Positions 16,599 through 25,658 are shown, counted from the first letter of the stretch. The stretch is DNA of 42,380 bases from Bacillus sp. FJAT-29790 (GCF_019039215.1 NZ_JAHNZZ010000001.1:211656-254035), one strand, 5' to 3'. The notes: generated by a model not told the origin, from the letters alone. Program-made: numbers and translations.

Positions 16599-16710
16599 AC
16601 CTATACCCCCATGTTCAATTTAATAGATTTCCTAATCATCAAGTACAGTATCCAAATTACCTCTTCCCATAAAGTAATCGGTTACAATTAATTAAAAACA
16701 AGATGATTAG

Positions 16711-16723
16711 GTCATCAGATGAC
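16711..16723. promoter_or_regulatory. LutR-type operator in the lctP promoter
   Basis: GTCATCAGATGAC is a 13-bp palindrome lying 13-25 bases downstream of the lctP -10 box, where a bound repressor would block transcription. Closely similar sites, GTCGTCTGATGAC (17743-17755) and GTTATCTGATGAC (20903-20915), precede the two lut operons. The shared motif fits a FadR/GntR-type regulator encoded next door. Confidence 0.75.
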
Positions 16724-16735
16724 TTGATAAATTAC

Positions 16736-16764
16736 AGTATATTTCTTTTATTCGAAAAAGACAA
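16736..16764 (-). promoter_or_regulatory. lctP promoter
   Basis: On the minus strand TTGTCT (-35, 16764-16759) and TATACT (-10, 16741-16736) are exactly 17 bases apart. The predicted start point near 16729 places the operator at 16711-16723 just downstream. The opposite-strand stretch up to lutR contains a TATAAT at 16851-16856 that may serve lutR, but without a convincing -35. Confidence 0.7.
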
Positions 16765-16914
16765 TCTCCTTTATTGCAATTTGTGAATAATTAAAGAAAT
16801 TTCTTTAAAAGGAACTGTTTACTATACGACTATAATTTGTTGTAAAGTGTTATAATCTGAATAATAATAAGCGTATTCAGAAATAGTTGGGACGGAAATA
16901 CTGGGGGGAATCAA

Positions 16915-17646
16915 TTGAAGTACAAAAAAATTAAGCCAAAAAAAATATATGAAGAAGTAACTGAAACCATTTATGAAATGATTCGTACTGGACAGTTAAA
17001 TCCTGGTGACAAGCTGGATTCTGTTCAACAACTCGCAGAGAATTTTCAAGTTGGGCGCTCGGCCATCAGAGAAGCTTTATCAGCTCTAAGAGCAATGGGA
17101 CTAGTTGAAATGAAACAGGGTGAAGGAACATATATAAAAGGATTTGGTTCCGAGCAAATTACTTTCCCGCTTTCGACAGCAATCCTAATGAACATAGAGG
17201 ATGTTGCAAACTTGTTGGAAGTAAGGAAAATCATTGAGTCTGGTGCAGCTGCCTCTGCTGCAAAGAAAAGAACGTCTGAAAATCTGAAAGCAATGGAATC
17301 GGCATTAGAGGAAATGAAAATTGCGAATGGCAATGAGGAGTTGGGCGAACATGCGGATTTTCAATTTCATCTAGCAGTTGCGGAGGCATCTCAAAATCTG
17401 CTACTCTCCAGTCTATTAAATCATGTATCAGGATTAATGCAAGAGACAATGAAGGAAACAAGGCGACTTTGGCTTTTTTCCAAACGAACAACAACAGAAA
17501 AATTGTATGACGAGCATATGAAAATTTATGTAGCGATATCTAATCAGGATGAAAATAAGGCAAGCTCAGCTATGCTTGAGCATTTGGGGAATGTTGAGGA
17601 AATCCTCGGGAAATATTTTGAAGAAACAAATAAAAATGAAAAATAA
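16915..17646 (+). CDS. lutR: FadR/GntR-family regulator of lactate utilisation (LutR)
   Basis: This is a 243-aa GntR-family protein of the FadR subgroup. The winged helix-turn-helix covers residues 8-75 (PGDKLDSVQQLAENFQVGRS, then IREALSALRAMGLVEMKQGEG), and the all-helical FCD ligand domain covers about 95-230, with the metal-type residues in EHADFQFHLAVAEAS. It lies between lctP and lutABC, as in the Bacillus lactate loci, and three copies of a GTCATC-type palindrome sit in the promoters it faces. In B. subtilis LutR represses lutABC and is relieved by lactate; the same is expected here. The start is TTG 16915, with GGGGGG eight bases away. Confidence 0.88.
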   Translation: MKYKKIKPKKIYEEVTETIYEMIRTGQLNPGDKLDSVQQLAENFQVGRSAIREALSALRAMGLVEMKQGEGTYIKGFGSEQITFPLSTAILMNIEDVANLLEVRKIIESGAAASAAKKRTSENLKAMESALEEMKIANGNEELGEHADFQFHLAVAEASQNLLLSSLLNHVSGLMQETMKETRRLWLFSKRTTTEKLYDEHMKIYVAISNQDENKASSAMLEHLGNVEEILGKYFEETNKNEK

Positions 17647-17654
17647 GATGGTAT

Positions 17655-17686
17655 TTGCGCCTGATTATAGAGGCGCAATTTTTTTT
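17655..17686 (+). terminator. Terminator after lutR
   Basis: TTGCGCC and GGCGCAA enclose a short loop and are followed by eight T, eight bases after the lutR stop codon. Confidence 0.9.
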
Positions 17687-17707
17687 CAAGAACAAGTATT
17701 ACCTAAA

Positions 17708-17755
17708 TTTACACAATAATAAGATTATGATAAAATTTAATAGTCGTCTGATGAC
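17708..17755 (+). promoter_or_regulatory. lutABC promoter with LutR-type operator
   Basis: TTTACA (17708-17713) and TAAAAT (17731-17736) are 17 bases apart. The operator GTCGTCTGATGAC (17743-17755) overlaps the predicted transcription start. The operator and the following 45 or so bases are repeated before the second lut operon at 20903, which shows that the duplication included the control region. Confidence 0.7.
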
Positions 17756-17827
17756 CGGTTGACTAGTGGTTTATTTACATTTAAAGTAGAAAATATGAAA
17801 CTGCTTTTTAAAGAGAGGATGAATTCT

Positions 17828-18544
17828 ATGAAAGTAACTCTTTTTGCTACATGTTTAGTGGACATGTTTCAAAGTAATGCGGGAAAGGCCACAGTAGAAT
17901 TATTAGAACATCTAGGCTGTGAAATTGATTTTCCAGAATCACAGGTTTGCTGTGGGCAGCCTGCTTATAACAGTGGTTATGTGAAGGAATCAAAAGAAGC
18001 GATGAAAAGAATGATCGACACATTCCAGCATGCTGAATATGTCGTATCGCCATCAGGTTCATGTACATATATGTTTCACGAGTATCCGAATATTTTTAAA
18101 GATGATCCTGTTTGGGAGCCAAAAGCGAAAGCGCTTGCAGACAAGACATACGAATTAACTCAATTTATTGTTGATGTTTTACAAGTTGAGGATGTAGGTG
18201 CAAGGTTTGATGGAAGAGCAACGTTTCATACTTCCTGCCATATGACGAGATTACTAGGTGTAAAAGAGGCACCAATGAAGCTATTAAGAAATGTATCGGG
18301 GCTTGAATTCACTGAGCTTCCAGGGAAACATAATTGCTGCGGTTTCGGAGGGACGTTCTCTGTGAAAATGGCGCAAATTTCTGAACAAATGGTAGATGAG
18401 AAGGTTCAGCATGTGGAAGAGACGAAGGCAGAATATTTAATCGGCGCAGACGGGGGCTGTCTGATGAACATTGGGGGAAGAATCGAACGGAAAGGATTGC
18501 CGATTAAAGTGTTGCATATTGCGGAAGTTTTAAACAGTCGCTGA
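17828..18544 (+). CDS. lutA: Lactate utilisation protein A (Fe-S oxidoreductase, CCG domain)
   Basis: This is a 238-aa protein, the standard LutA length. Two cysteine-rich CCG domains are complete: [14 protein letters not shown] near residue 40, and [12 protein letters not shown] with HNCCGFGG near 136-175, expected to hold a non-cubane iron-sulfur cluster. With LutB and LutC it forms the cytosolic complex that oxidises L-lactate to pyruvate. ATG 17828 (MKVTLFATC) is chosen because AGAGAGGATG precedes it; in-frame starts at 17759 and 17794 would add non-conserved residues. The gene is 112 bases from lutB. It is the only intact lutA in the window and must serve both lut operons if the second is active. 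Confidence 0.93.
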   Translation: MKVTLFATCLVDMFQSNAGKATVELLEHLGCEIDFPESQVCCGQPAYNSGYVKESKEAMKRMIDTFQHAEYVVSPSGSCTYMFHEYPNIFKDDPVWEPKAKALADKTYELTQFIVDVLQVEDVGARFDGRATFHTSCHMTRLLGVKEAPMKLLRNVSGLEFTELPGKHNCCGFGGTFSVKMAQISEQMVDEKVQHVEETKAEYLIGADGGCLMNIGGRIERKGLPIKVLHIAEVLNSR

Positions 18545-18656
18545 GAAATATAAGACGGACAGTTCAAGAGTAAACGAGCTTTAAAATGTCCGTTAACGAT
18601 GAATAATTACGAAAGACCTTAGCTCGTATATGCTTTTGGAAAAGGGGGAATATCAA

Positions 18657-20084
18657 TTGTCTATGAAAATAGGAACCGATGATTTTAAGAAACGGGTAGA
18701 TGACGGGATTCAAAATGCCTTCATGAGAGGCGCCGTTTCTGGAGCACAGGAAAGGCTTCGGACTAGACGGATTGATGCAGCTGAAGAACTTGGCAACTGG
18801 GAAGAATGGCGATCACTCGGAGAGGAAATTCGTCAACATGTTTTGGAGAACCTTGACTTTTATTTATATCAACTAAGTGAAAATGTGGCAAAGAGAGGCG
18901 GCCATGTTTTCTTTGCTGAGACTGCCGAAGAAGCGAGCCAGTACATTCGTGAAGTCATTGAAAAGAAAAACGCTAAAAAAGTTGTAAAATCGAAATCAAT
19001 GGTTACAGAAGAAATCCATTTGAATGCTTGTCTAGAGGATGCTGGCTGTGAAGTAATTGAGACGGACTTAGGAGAATATATTCTACAGGTTGATGACCAC
19101 GATCCGCCTTCACATATTGTGGCGCCTGCATTGCACAAAAATAAAGAGCAAATAAGGGATGTTTTTACGGAAAAGCTAAACTATAAAAAGTCAGAAAAGC
19201 CTGAAGAATTAGCTTGGCATGCACGGGAGATGCTTCGCCAGGAATATTTATCAGCTGATGTAGGAATTACAGGCTGCAATTTTGCTGTGGCTGAAACCGG
19301 ATCGATTTGTTTGGTGACAAATGAAGGAAATGCAGATCTTGTGACAGCTTTACCGAAAACGCAAATCACTGTCATGGGTATGGAGCGGCTAGTTCCAACA
19401 TATGAAGAGATGGAAGTCCTTGTAAGCCTTTTAACTAGAAGCGCCGTTGGTCAAAAGCTAACAAGCTATATTACCGTACTGACAGGTGCAAGAGATGAAG
19501 AAGATGTTGATGGGCCAGAAGAGTTTCATCTAGTCATTGTTGATAATGGGCGCTCAAATATTCTCGGCGGGGAGTTCCATTCGATTCTTCAATGTATCCG
19601 CTGTGCTGCATGTGTAAATGTTTGTCCTGTTTACCGACATGTAGGCGGACATTCATACGGTTCTATTTACTCAGGTCCAATCGGAGCAGTCCTATCCCCA
19701 CTATTGGGCGGATATGATGATTATAAAGAACTTCCGTATGCATCGACTTTATGTGGTGCCTGTACTGAGGCATGTCCAGTAAAGATCCCGCTTCATGAGC
19801 TGTTACATAAACATCGTCAAGTTATCGTCGAAAAAGAGGGCAGAGCGCCGATATCCGAAAAACTAGCGATGAAAGCTTTTGGTCTCGGAGCCGCGTCCCC
19901 ATCTCTTTATAAACTGGGCACTAAAATTGCTCCTGCAGCGATGAATCCATTCACTGTCGGTGATAAGATTTCTAATGGACCTGGGCCATTAAAGGCTTGG
20001 ACAGAAGTCCGTGAATTCCCGGCACCGAATAAAGAGAGATTCCGCGATTGGTTTAAAGATCGTTCTAAAGGAGGCGACAAATAA
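18657..20084 (+). CDS. lutB: Lactate utilisation protein B, copy 1
   Basis: This is a 475-aa iron-sulfur protein. The N-terminal LUD-type region (about 1-290) is followed by a ferredoxin-like domain with [12 protein letters not shown] near residue 310 and [13 protein letters not shown] near 360, enough for two [4Fe-4S] clusters. I choose TTG 18657, giving MSMKIGT, because AGGGGGA sits seven bases upstream and known LutB proteins begin with a similar M-x-MKIGT. Its stop overlaps the lutC start (TAATG). It is very close throughout to copy 2 at 21111, with identical length. Confidence 0.93.
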   Translation: MSMKIGTDDFKKRVDDGIQNAFMRGAVSGAQERLRTRRIDAAEELGNWEEWRSLGEEIRQHVLENLDFYLYQLSENVAKRGGHVFFAETAEEASQYIREVIEKKNAKKVVKSKSMVTEEIHLNACLEDAGCEVIETDLGEYILQVDDHDPPSHIVAPALHKNKEQIRDVFTEKLNYKKSEKPEELAWHAREMLRQEYLSADVGITGCNFAVAETGSICLVTNEGNADLVTALPKTQITVMGMERLVPTYEEMEVLVSLLTRSAVGQKLTSYITVLTGARDEEDVDGPEEFHLVIVDNGRSNILGGEFHSILQCIRCAACVNVCPVYRHVGGHSYGSIYSGPIGAVLSPLLGGYDDYKELPYASTLCGACTEACPVKIPLHELLHKHRQVIVEKEGRAPISEKLAMKAFGLGAASPSLYKLGTKIAPAAMNPFTVGDKISNGPGPLKAWTEVREFPAPNKERFRDWFKDRSKGGDK

Positions 20085-20803
20085 TGAAAGGTACGATCCA
20101 AAATCGAGATTTGTTCCTGAGCAAAATTGCAGGACGTTTAGGAAGAGAAAAAGTGTCTGCAGGAGTTGAGAGACCAAACTGGAACTTTACTCCACAGGAC
20201 GAAGTCTTAAAGGGGGCAAATTTAGATGAACTGCTCGAAGTGCTTAAGGCACAATGCAAGAATATACACACGGATATCTTTGTTACCGATAAATTGGGAT
20301 TATCCAAAGCGGTAAAAAATATCGTTTCCGACTATGGCAGTGGACCAGTTGTGACTTGGAAAGATTCTCGCTTCGATGAGTATGGCCTATCTCCACTATT
20401 CCAACAATTATGGCCTGAAGAAAACGTCGAGTTTCATGAATGGGATTCGTCCAGAGGAGAGGAAAATGTCAAGTTTGCAGAACGTGCAAATGTCGGGATT
20501 ACAGTTAGTGATATTACCCTTGCTGAATCAGGCACAGTCGTTCTTTTCAGCAGCAAAGATAAAGGAAGAACCGTAAGTTTCTTGCCTGCAAAGTCTGTGA
20601 TCATTATTCCGAAAAGTTCGCTAGTTCCGAGAATGACACAAGCAGCTCGGTTAATTAGAGAAAAAGTTAAAAAAGGCGAACATATTGCTTCTTGTATTAA
20701 CTTTATTACAGGTCCTAGCAATTCCGCTGACATTGAAATGAATCTCGTCGTTGGCGTTCATGGGCCGTTTAAAGCGGCATATATAGTGGTGGAAGATTTA
20801 TAA
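20084..20803 (+). CDS. lutC: Lactate utilisation protein C, copy 1
   Basis: This is a 239-aa LUD-domain protein, third component of the LutABC L-lactate oxidation complex. Family segments seen are ITVSDITLAESGTVVLFS (about residues 144-161), DKGRTVSFLPA and FITGPSNSADIEMNLVVGVHG. It starts within the lutB stop codon (TAATG), so translation is coupled. The paralogue at 22538 has the same length and the same motifs, with scattered substitutions. A strong terminator follows. Confidence 0.92.
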   Translation: MKGTIQNRDLFLSKIAGRLGREKVSAGVERPNWNFTPQDEVLKGANLDELLEVLKAQCKNIHTDIFVTDKLGLSKAVKNIVSDYGSGPVVTWKDSRFDEYGLSPLFQQLWPEENVEFHEWDSSRGEENVKFAERANVGITVSDITLAESGTVVLFSSKDKGRTVSFLPAKSVIIIPKSSLVPRMTQAARLIREKVKKGEHIASCINFITGPSNSADIEMNLVVGVHGPFKAAYIVVEDL

Positions 20804-20811
20804 TATTACGA

Positions 20812-20860
20812 ACTAAAGGCTGATTATATACGATAATCAGCCTTTAGTCTCTTTTGTTTT
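20812..20860 (+). terminator. Terminator of the first lut operon
   Basis: ACTAAAGGCTGATTAT pairs with ATAATCAGCCTTTAGT, followed by CTCTTTTGTTTT. The first operon therefore ends before the second promoter at 20858. Confidence 0.9.
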
Positions 20861-20915
20861 AGAGTATTTCTAAAGTACGATATTATGGGAAAATTCCCAC
20901 TAGTTATCTGATGAC
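20858..20915 (+). promoter_or_regulatory. Second lut promoter and LutR-type operator
   Basis: TTTAGA (20858-20863) and TATTAT (20881-20886) are 17 bases apart. GTTATCTGATGAC (20903-20915) matches the two other operators with one or two changes. The following TTGACTAGTG and TTTATTTA blocks are the same as those after 17755. Confidence 0.6.
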
Positions 20916-20955
20916 CAATTGACTAGTGATTTATTTATGATTAAAGTAGATTAAT

Positions 20956-21072
20956 ATGAAAATTGTTTACCCTAAATCACAGATTTGCTGCGGGCAGCCT
21001 GCAAGGGTTAAAGTCTTACATAATACAGGAGATAACCAGCTGGTGAAAAGGTGTCCCAATGAATTTTGCTAG
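20956..21072 (+). pseudogene. Collapsed lutA remnant (38 codons) heading the second lut operon
   Basis: This frame reads MKIVYPKSQICCGQPARVKV and then LHNTGDNQ. The first part matches the LutA stretch around its first CCG motif ([12 protein letters not shown]), and RVKVLH matches the LutA C-terminus (PIKVLH). The start region, almost everything between these blocks, and the second cysteine domain are gone, which amounts to roughly 200 missing codons. No ribosome binding site is evident. The promoter and operator upstream and lutB downstream are intact, so the deletion removed lutA from a once complete duplicate operon. Confidence 0.85.
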
Positions 21073-21110
21073 ATATTAGAAACAATTCCATCGCAAAGGG
21101 GGAGATCAAA

Positions 21111-22538
21111 TTGCCAATGAAAATTGGAACGGAAGATTTCAATAATCGGGTAGATGCCGGGATTAATAATGCCTTTATGAGAGGCGCAGTTTCCAGTGCG
21201 CAGGATAATTTAAGTACAAGGAAACTGATTGCAGCGGAAGAGCTTGGCAACTGGGAAGAATGGCGTTCCCATGGGGAAGAAATCCGTCAGCATGTACTAG
21301 AAAATCTAGATGCTTATTTATATCAATTAAGTGAAAATGTAACAAACAGAGGCGGGCATGTATTTTTTGCTAAAACAGCTGATGCCGCGAATCAATATAT
21401 TCGTGAAGTCATTGAAAAGAAAAATGCCAAAAAGGTAGTCAAATCGAAATCAATGGTGACAGAAGAAATTAATTTGAATGCCTGTTTAGAGGATGCTGGC
21501 TGTGAGGTCATTGAAACGGATTTAGGAGAATACATTCTTCAGTTGGATGATCATGATCCACCCTCACATATCGTGGGTCCTGCAATGCATAAAAATAAAG
21601 AGCAAATTAGGGATGTTTTTGCAAAAAAGCTAAACTATAAAAAATCAGAGAAGCCTGAAGAGTTAGCTTGGCATGCCAGGGAAATGCTTCGGAAAGAATA
21701 TTTAACGGCTGATGTAGGAATTACAGGCTGTAATTTTGCGGTTGCTGAAACAGGTTCAATCTGTTTAGTGACGAATGAAGGGAATGCTGATCTAGTGACA
21801 GCATTGCCAAAAACACAAATAACTGTCATGGGAATGGAAAGGCTCGTTCCAACCTATGAAGAGTTGGATGTCCTTGTAAGTCTCTTAACGAGAAGTGCTG
21901 TAGGTCAGAAACTAACAAGCTATGTTACTGTTTTAACCGGTGCAAGAGATGAAGGGGATGTTGATGGGCCAGAAGACTTCCATTTAGTCATTGTTGACAA
22001 TGGACGATCAAGTATTTTGGGCGGGGAGTTCCAATCGATCCTCCAATGTATCAGATGTGCTGCGTGTGTAAATGTTTGTCCAGTTTACCGTCATGTAGGC
22101 GGACATTCCTACGGATCTATTTACTCAGGACCAATCGGGGCGGTTTTATCACCACTATTAGGTGGCTATGATGACTACAAAGAACTTCCATATGCATCAA
22201 CACTATGTGGAGCCTGTACGGAAGCATGTCCTGTAAAAATCCCATTACACGAACTGCTTCATAAGCATCGCCGGGTGATCGTAGAAACGGAAGGCAGGGC
22301 ACCGATTTCAGAAAAATTGGCGATGAAAGCTTTTGGACTTGGTGCGGCTTCCCCCTCACTTTACAAATTAGGATCGAAAATTGCGCCGTCTGCAATGAAT
22401 CCATTTACAGTGGGAGATAAAATCTCGAAAGGGCCTGGCCCATTAAAGTCTTGGACAGAAATTCGGGAATTTCCTGCACCTAATAAAGAAAGATTTCGTG
22501 ATTGGTTTAAAGATCGTTCGAAAGAAGGGAACAAATAA
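21111..22538 (+). CDS. lutB: Lactate utilisation protein B, copy 2
   Basis: This is a 475-aa paralogue of the LutB at 18657. All eight cluster cysteines are kept ([12 protein letters not shown] and [13 protein letters not shown]), along with the N-terminal LUD-type region. Differences are scattered, with no frameshift or stop, so it looks under selection. The start is TTG 21111 (MPMKIGT) after AAAGGGGGAG, exactly parallel to copy 1. Its stop overlaps lutC copy 2. Only a lutA remnant precedes it, so its product either uses the LutA of copy 1 or has taken a different partner. Confidence 0.92.
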   Translation: MPMKIGTEDFNNRVDAGINNAFMRGAVSSAQDNLSTRKLIAAEELGNWEEWRSHGEEIRQHVLENLDAYLYQLSENVTNRGGHVFFAKTADAANQYIREVIEKKNAKKVVKSKSMVTEEINLNACLEDAGCEVIETDLGEYILQLDDHDPPSHIVGPAMHKNKEQIRDVFAKKLNYKKSEKPEELAWHAREMLRKEYLTADVGITGCNFAVAETGSICLVTNEGNADLVTALPKTQITVMGMERLVPTYEELDVLVSLLTRSAVGQKLTSYVTVLTGARDEGDVDGPEDFHLVIVDNGRSSILGGEFQSILQCIRCAACVNVCPVYRHVGGHSYGSIYSGPIGAVLSPLLGGYDDYKELPYASTLCGACTEACPVKIPLHELLHKHRRVIVETEGRAPISEKLAMKAFGLGAASPSLYKLGSKIAPSAMNPFTVGDKISKGPGPLKSWTEIREFPAPNKERFRDWFKDRSKEGNK

Positions 22539-23257
22539 TGAAGGGTACTATACAGAATAGAGAGGCCTTCCTTAGCGATATCGCGGGGCGCTTAGGGAGA
22601 GACAAGTTCGCCGTTGAAGTAGAAAGACCGAAATGGAAATATCAGCCTCAGGATGCAGTATTAAAGGATGCGGATTCGAATGAATTACTCGAGATTCTTA
22701 AAATCCAATGCACGAAAATACACACAGATTTCGTCGTTACTAACAAAATCGGATTAATTGAAACCGTAAAAAATATTGTATCCACCTATGGAGGAGGACC
22801 GGTTTTGGCGTGGAAGGATATCCGTTTTGAGGAATACGGGCTATCTCCGCTATTTACTCAAACATGGCCTGGAGAAAACGTAGAATTCCATGAGTGGGAT
22901 CCGTCTAGGCAAGAAGAAAATATCAAACTTGCAGATGAAGCAAATGTGGGAATTACGATAAGTGATATCACGCTTGCTGAATCTGGGACAGCTGTTCTTT
23001 TTAGCGGCAAAGATAAAGGACGGACTGTAAGCTTTTTGCCAGCAAGCTCTGTAATAATCATCCCAAAAAGTACACTTGTACCAAGAATGACCCAGGCAGT
23101 AAGAATCATCAGAGAAAAGGTAAAAAGCGGTGAACACATTGCTTCGTGTATTAATTTTATAACTGGCCCTAGCAACTCGGCAGACATCGAATCGAATCTC
23201 GTCGTCGGTGTACACGGTCCGGTGAAAGCTGCTTATATAGTCGTGGAAGATTTATAA
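22538..23257 (+). CDS. lutC: Lactate utilisation protein C, copy 2
   Basis: This is a 239-aa LUD-domain protein paralogous to the one at 20084. It retains ITISDITLAESGTAVLFS, DKGRTVSFLPA and FITGPSNSADIESNLVV. The N-terminal third is the most diverged from copy 1, while the C-terminal half is nearly the same. It overlaps lutB copy 2 (TAATG) and is followed by its own terminator. It presumably acts in lactate oxidation; specialisation to another 2-hydroxy acid is possible but not shown. Confidence 0.91.
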   Translation: MKGTIQNREAFLSDIAGRLGRDKFAVEVERPKWKYQPQDAVLKDADSNELLEILKIQCTKIHTDFVVTNKIGLIETVKNIVSTYGGGPVLAWKDIRFEEYGLSPLFTQTWPGENVEFHEWDPSRQEENIKLADEANVGITISDITLAESGTAVLFSGKDKGRTVSFLPASSVIIIPKSTLVPRMTQAVRIIREKVKSGEHIASCINFITGPSNSADIESNLVVGVHGPVKAAYIVVEDL

Positions 23258-23260
23258 TAT

Positions 23261-23301
23261 AAAAACAGAGACTGATTTCTTCATTATCAGACTCTGTTTT
23301 T
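23261..23301 (+). terminator. Terminator of the second lut operon
   Basis: AAAAACAGAG with CTGA pairs with TCAG and CTCTGTTTTT, starting three bases after the lutC stop. Confidence 0.88.
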
Positions 23302-23418
23302 AGGAGAATTTCCTTGGTGGTTAAGAAGGAGATAGCTATCTATTGACCGATAAGTTAACTAATCAATAAAATATCATTGACTATATAGGAAAAGTGGATT
23401 TATAATAAATAAATTGAT

Positions 23419-23492
23419 GTCTCAGTAGCTCAGCTGGATAGAGCGACAGCCTCCTAAGCTGTAGGTCGTGAGTTCGAATCTCGCCTGGGACG
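23419..23492 (+). tRNA. tRNA-Arg (anticodon CCU)
   Basis: This is a 74-base cloverleaf. The acceptor stem GTCTCAG pairs with CTGGGAC (one G-U), and the discriminator base is G. The D-arm contains AGCTCAGCTGGATAGAGC. The anticodon arm is ACAGC-CTCCTAA-GCTGT with CCT at the anticodon, reading AGG. The T-arm holds TTCGAAT. The 3' CCA is not encoded. It stands alone between the lut and ferredoxin oxidoreductase genes, with its own terminator. Confidence 0.95.
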
Positions 23493-23496
23493 TATG

Positions 23497-23540
23497 AAAA
23501 AAGCGCAAACCACTAAAAATACGTGGTTTGCGCTTTTTTG
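23497..23540 (+). terminator. Terminator after tRNA-Arg
   Basis: AAAAGCGCAAACCAC pairs with GTGGTTTGCGCTTTT, followed by a T-run. The remaining stretch, 23541-23820, holds no gene that I can support. Confidence 0.92.
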
Positions 23541-23841
23541 CTTTTCAATTTTCTGCCGGAAACAACAAGCGAGGAAAAAACTAAAGGGAATTCCTCTGTT
23601 ATAGTACATACTTAACGCTGTTATATAATTATGATTACGCTTTCAGTCATAGCAAATAAGGGGATTTTAAGATAAGTAAAATCTGTTTCAAATATTTCTT
23701 CGGTTGTTTAACATTTGTCACAGCGAAACTCAAAACATTCACCTAAAATAAAAAAAGGGGATATAGTTCCAACTTAAATTCAGTTGGTTCCTATTAGCGG
23801 TTGAATAAAATGAAACCGTAATGATTATAGGGAGTGAGAAC

Positions 23842-24855
23842 ATGTCAATCTTACCTAAGAAAAACGAATTAGGTTTTTTTGAAATACGATTGGAATCGAT
23901 AGGGGGACTTGGTGCCAATCTGGCTGGAAAAATGCTCGCTGAAGCTGGGGTATTGGGTCTTGGCTTAAATGGATCCAACTTTTCTTCATACGGATCTGAA
24001 AAGAAAGGATCACCAGTGAAAAGCTTTGTTCGCTTTTGTGATCATGATGTTGAAATTCGGGCACATAGTCCGATTGAACAGCCGCATGTTGTTGGTGTTT
24101 TTCATGAAGCATTGTACAAAACAGTGGATGTCGTCAGCGGCCTAAATCCAGATGGAATTTTATTAGTGAACTCAATTCGAGATTTTGATGATATAAAAAA
24201 GGATTTGAAACTGGAATACGGAACATTGGCGATTGTTGATGCGCTGCAAATCGCTGTCGAGGAAAAAACGAAAGTAAATACAGCGATGCTTGGCGCGCTA
24301 TTCCGTATTTGTGATTTCCTTGATCCTGAAAAGATGAAGGATGTCATCAGAAAAACCTTTGAAAATAAATATCCGCATTTAGTCGAACCGAATATCCGTA
24401 CTTTTGAGCGGGGATATAATGAAGTTCAATTTAAAACGTATGAAACACCTGTTGATGCATTAGGGAAAGAATTTACTCGAATTTTGCCATTACTTGGGTA
24501 TGAGACTCAGGAAATTGGCGGAGTTATCACGGCTCAGGCGAATAGCGTTTTGAAAGATTTGAGCGGGTCAAGGCAAGGATTTCTTCCTCAGTTCCAACAA
24601 GAGCAATGCATTAACTGTGCCGCGTGTGACACCGTATGTCCGGATTTCTGCTTTGTATGGGAAGAAGGCGAGGATAAAAGGGGACGTAAACAAATGTTCC
24701 TACAAGGAATCGATTATCAATATTGCAAGGGCTGCCTGAAATGTGTTGAGGCATGTCCGACAAGTGCGTTAAGTGATCTACGTGAAACGATCGGCTACGC
24801 CGATTCACACAGGGTAAAACATAACTATCCTTATGTGGCAGGAGGGATTTCATAA
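23842..24855 (+). CDS. 2-oxoacid:ferredoxin oxidoreductase gamma-delta fusion
   Basis: This is a 337-aa protein combining two subunits. Residues 1-200 are the gamma domain (RLESIGGLGANLAGKMLAEAG at the start, then FSSYGSEKKGSPVKSFVR). Residues 250-320 are a delta-type ferredoxin domain with CINCAACDTVCP and CKGCLKCVEACP, holding two [4Fe-4S] clusters. With the next gene it makes an enzyme that decarboxylates a 2-oxoacid (pyruvate or a branched-chain oxoacid) to an acyl-CoA and reduces ferredoxin. The start is ATG 23842 after GGGAGTGA; ATG 23821 has no site. Its stop overlaps the next start (TAATG). Substrate preference cannot be read from the sequence. Confidence 0.88.
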   Translation: MSILPKKNELGFFEIRLESIGGLGANLAGKMLAEAGVLGLGLNGSNFSSYGSEKKGSPVKSFVRFCDHDVEIRAHSPIEQPHVVGVFHEALYKTVDVVSGLNPDGILLVNSIRDFDDIKKDLKLEYGTLAIVDALQIAVEEKTKVNTAMLGALFRICDFLDPEKMKDVIRKTFENKYPHLVEPNIRTFERGYNEVQFKTYETPVDALGKEFTRILPLLGYETQEIGGVITAQANSVLKDLSGSRQGFLPQFQQEQCINCAACDTVCPDFCFVWEEGEDKRGRKQMFLQGIDYQYCKGCLKCVEACPTSALSDLRETIGYADSHRVKHNYPYVAGGIS

Positions 24856-25658
24856 TGGCGATTCTAGAAGAAGAATTAAAAATAGCAAAAGCAGCGGACC
24901 AACTGACAACATTTGAGAGCGGGAACGAAATGGCCGCAATGGCTGCCGCCCAAATCGACTATCATATCATGGGGTATTTTCCGATTACACCTTCAACGGA
25001 AGTCGCACAATATTTGGACCAAATGAAAGCACGCGGGGAACATAACATTAAATTAATCCCAGCAGATGGAGAGCATGGTTCAGCTGGTATTTGTTATGGG
25101 GCCGCAGCAACAGGTGCACGTGTTTTTAATGCTACGAGTGCAAACGGTCTTATGTATATGCTGGAACAGCTTCCTGTTCAATCCGGAACACGCTTTCCGA
25201 TGGTAATGAACTTAGTAACCCGTGCGATTAGCGGACCATTAGATATTCGTGGTGATCATTCAGATTTATATTTTGCGCTTAATACAGGCTGGGTCATTCT
25301 GACAGCAAGAACACCACAAGCTGTTTACGATATGAATATCATGGCTTTGAAAATTGCTGAGCATGCGAAGGTTCGCTTACCTGTAATGGTAGCCTACGAC
25401 GGATTCTTTACTTCCCATCAAAAACGGAAAGTGAATTATTTTAAAGATAGAAAGATCGTTCAGCAATTTGTGGGTGAATGCCCAACAGACTATAACTTCG
25501 CCCGTGATCCGAAAAGGCCAGTGACCATTGGTGCCCATATGAACGGCGAAGATTTAATGAATACCCATTATCAGCAGTCTGAGGCCATGTATGCGGCTGG
25601 TGATATTTTTAAAGAAGTCGCAGCTGAATATGCAAAAGGCAAAAGTCTCAGGCCGTGA
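24855..25658 (+). CDS. 2-oxoacid:ferredoxin oxidoreductase alpha subunit, N-terminal part (frameshifted)
   Basis: These 267 residues match the N-terminal pyrimidine-binding domain and linker of the alpha subunit: GYFPITPSTEVAQYL near residue 40, ADGEHGSAGICYGAAATGA, and LDIRGDHSDLYF. The reading ends in KEVAAEYAKGKSLRP and a stop, whereas the expected continuation (KVSGREYPVLDLYEMEDAE) is present in the next frame. The cause is visible: GCAAAAG occurs twice in tandem at 25632-25645. Removing one copy restores one frame to 27156. As written, this alpha subunit lacks its C-terminal domain and is probably inactive, unless the duplication is an assembly error or is bypassed. Confidence 0.88.
   Translation: MAILEEELKIAKAADQLTTFESGNEMAAMAAAQIDYHIMGYFPITPSTEVAQYLDQMKARGEHNIKLIPADGEHGSAGICYGAAATGARVFNATSANGLMYMLEQLPVQSGTRFPMVMNLVTRAISGPLDIRGDHSDLYFALNTGWVILTARTPQAVYDMNIMALKIAEHAKVRLPVMVAYDGFFTSHQKRKVNYFKDRKIVQQFVGECPTDYNFARDPKRPVTIGAHMNGEDLMNTHYQQSEAMYAAGDIFKEVAAEYAKGKSLRP

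Noticed and set aside
20956..21072. Functional 38-aa peptide from the second lut operon
   Set aside because: The frame is explained by two blocks of lutA joined by deletions, and it lacks a ribosome binding site and the second cysteine domain.
23419..23492. tRNA-Arg as an attachment site for an inserted element
   Set aside because: I found no repeat of the tRNA 3' end downstream and no integrase gene in the window.
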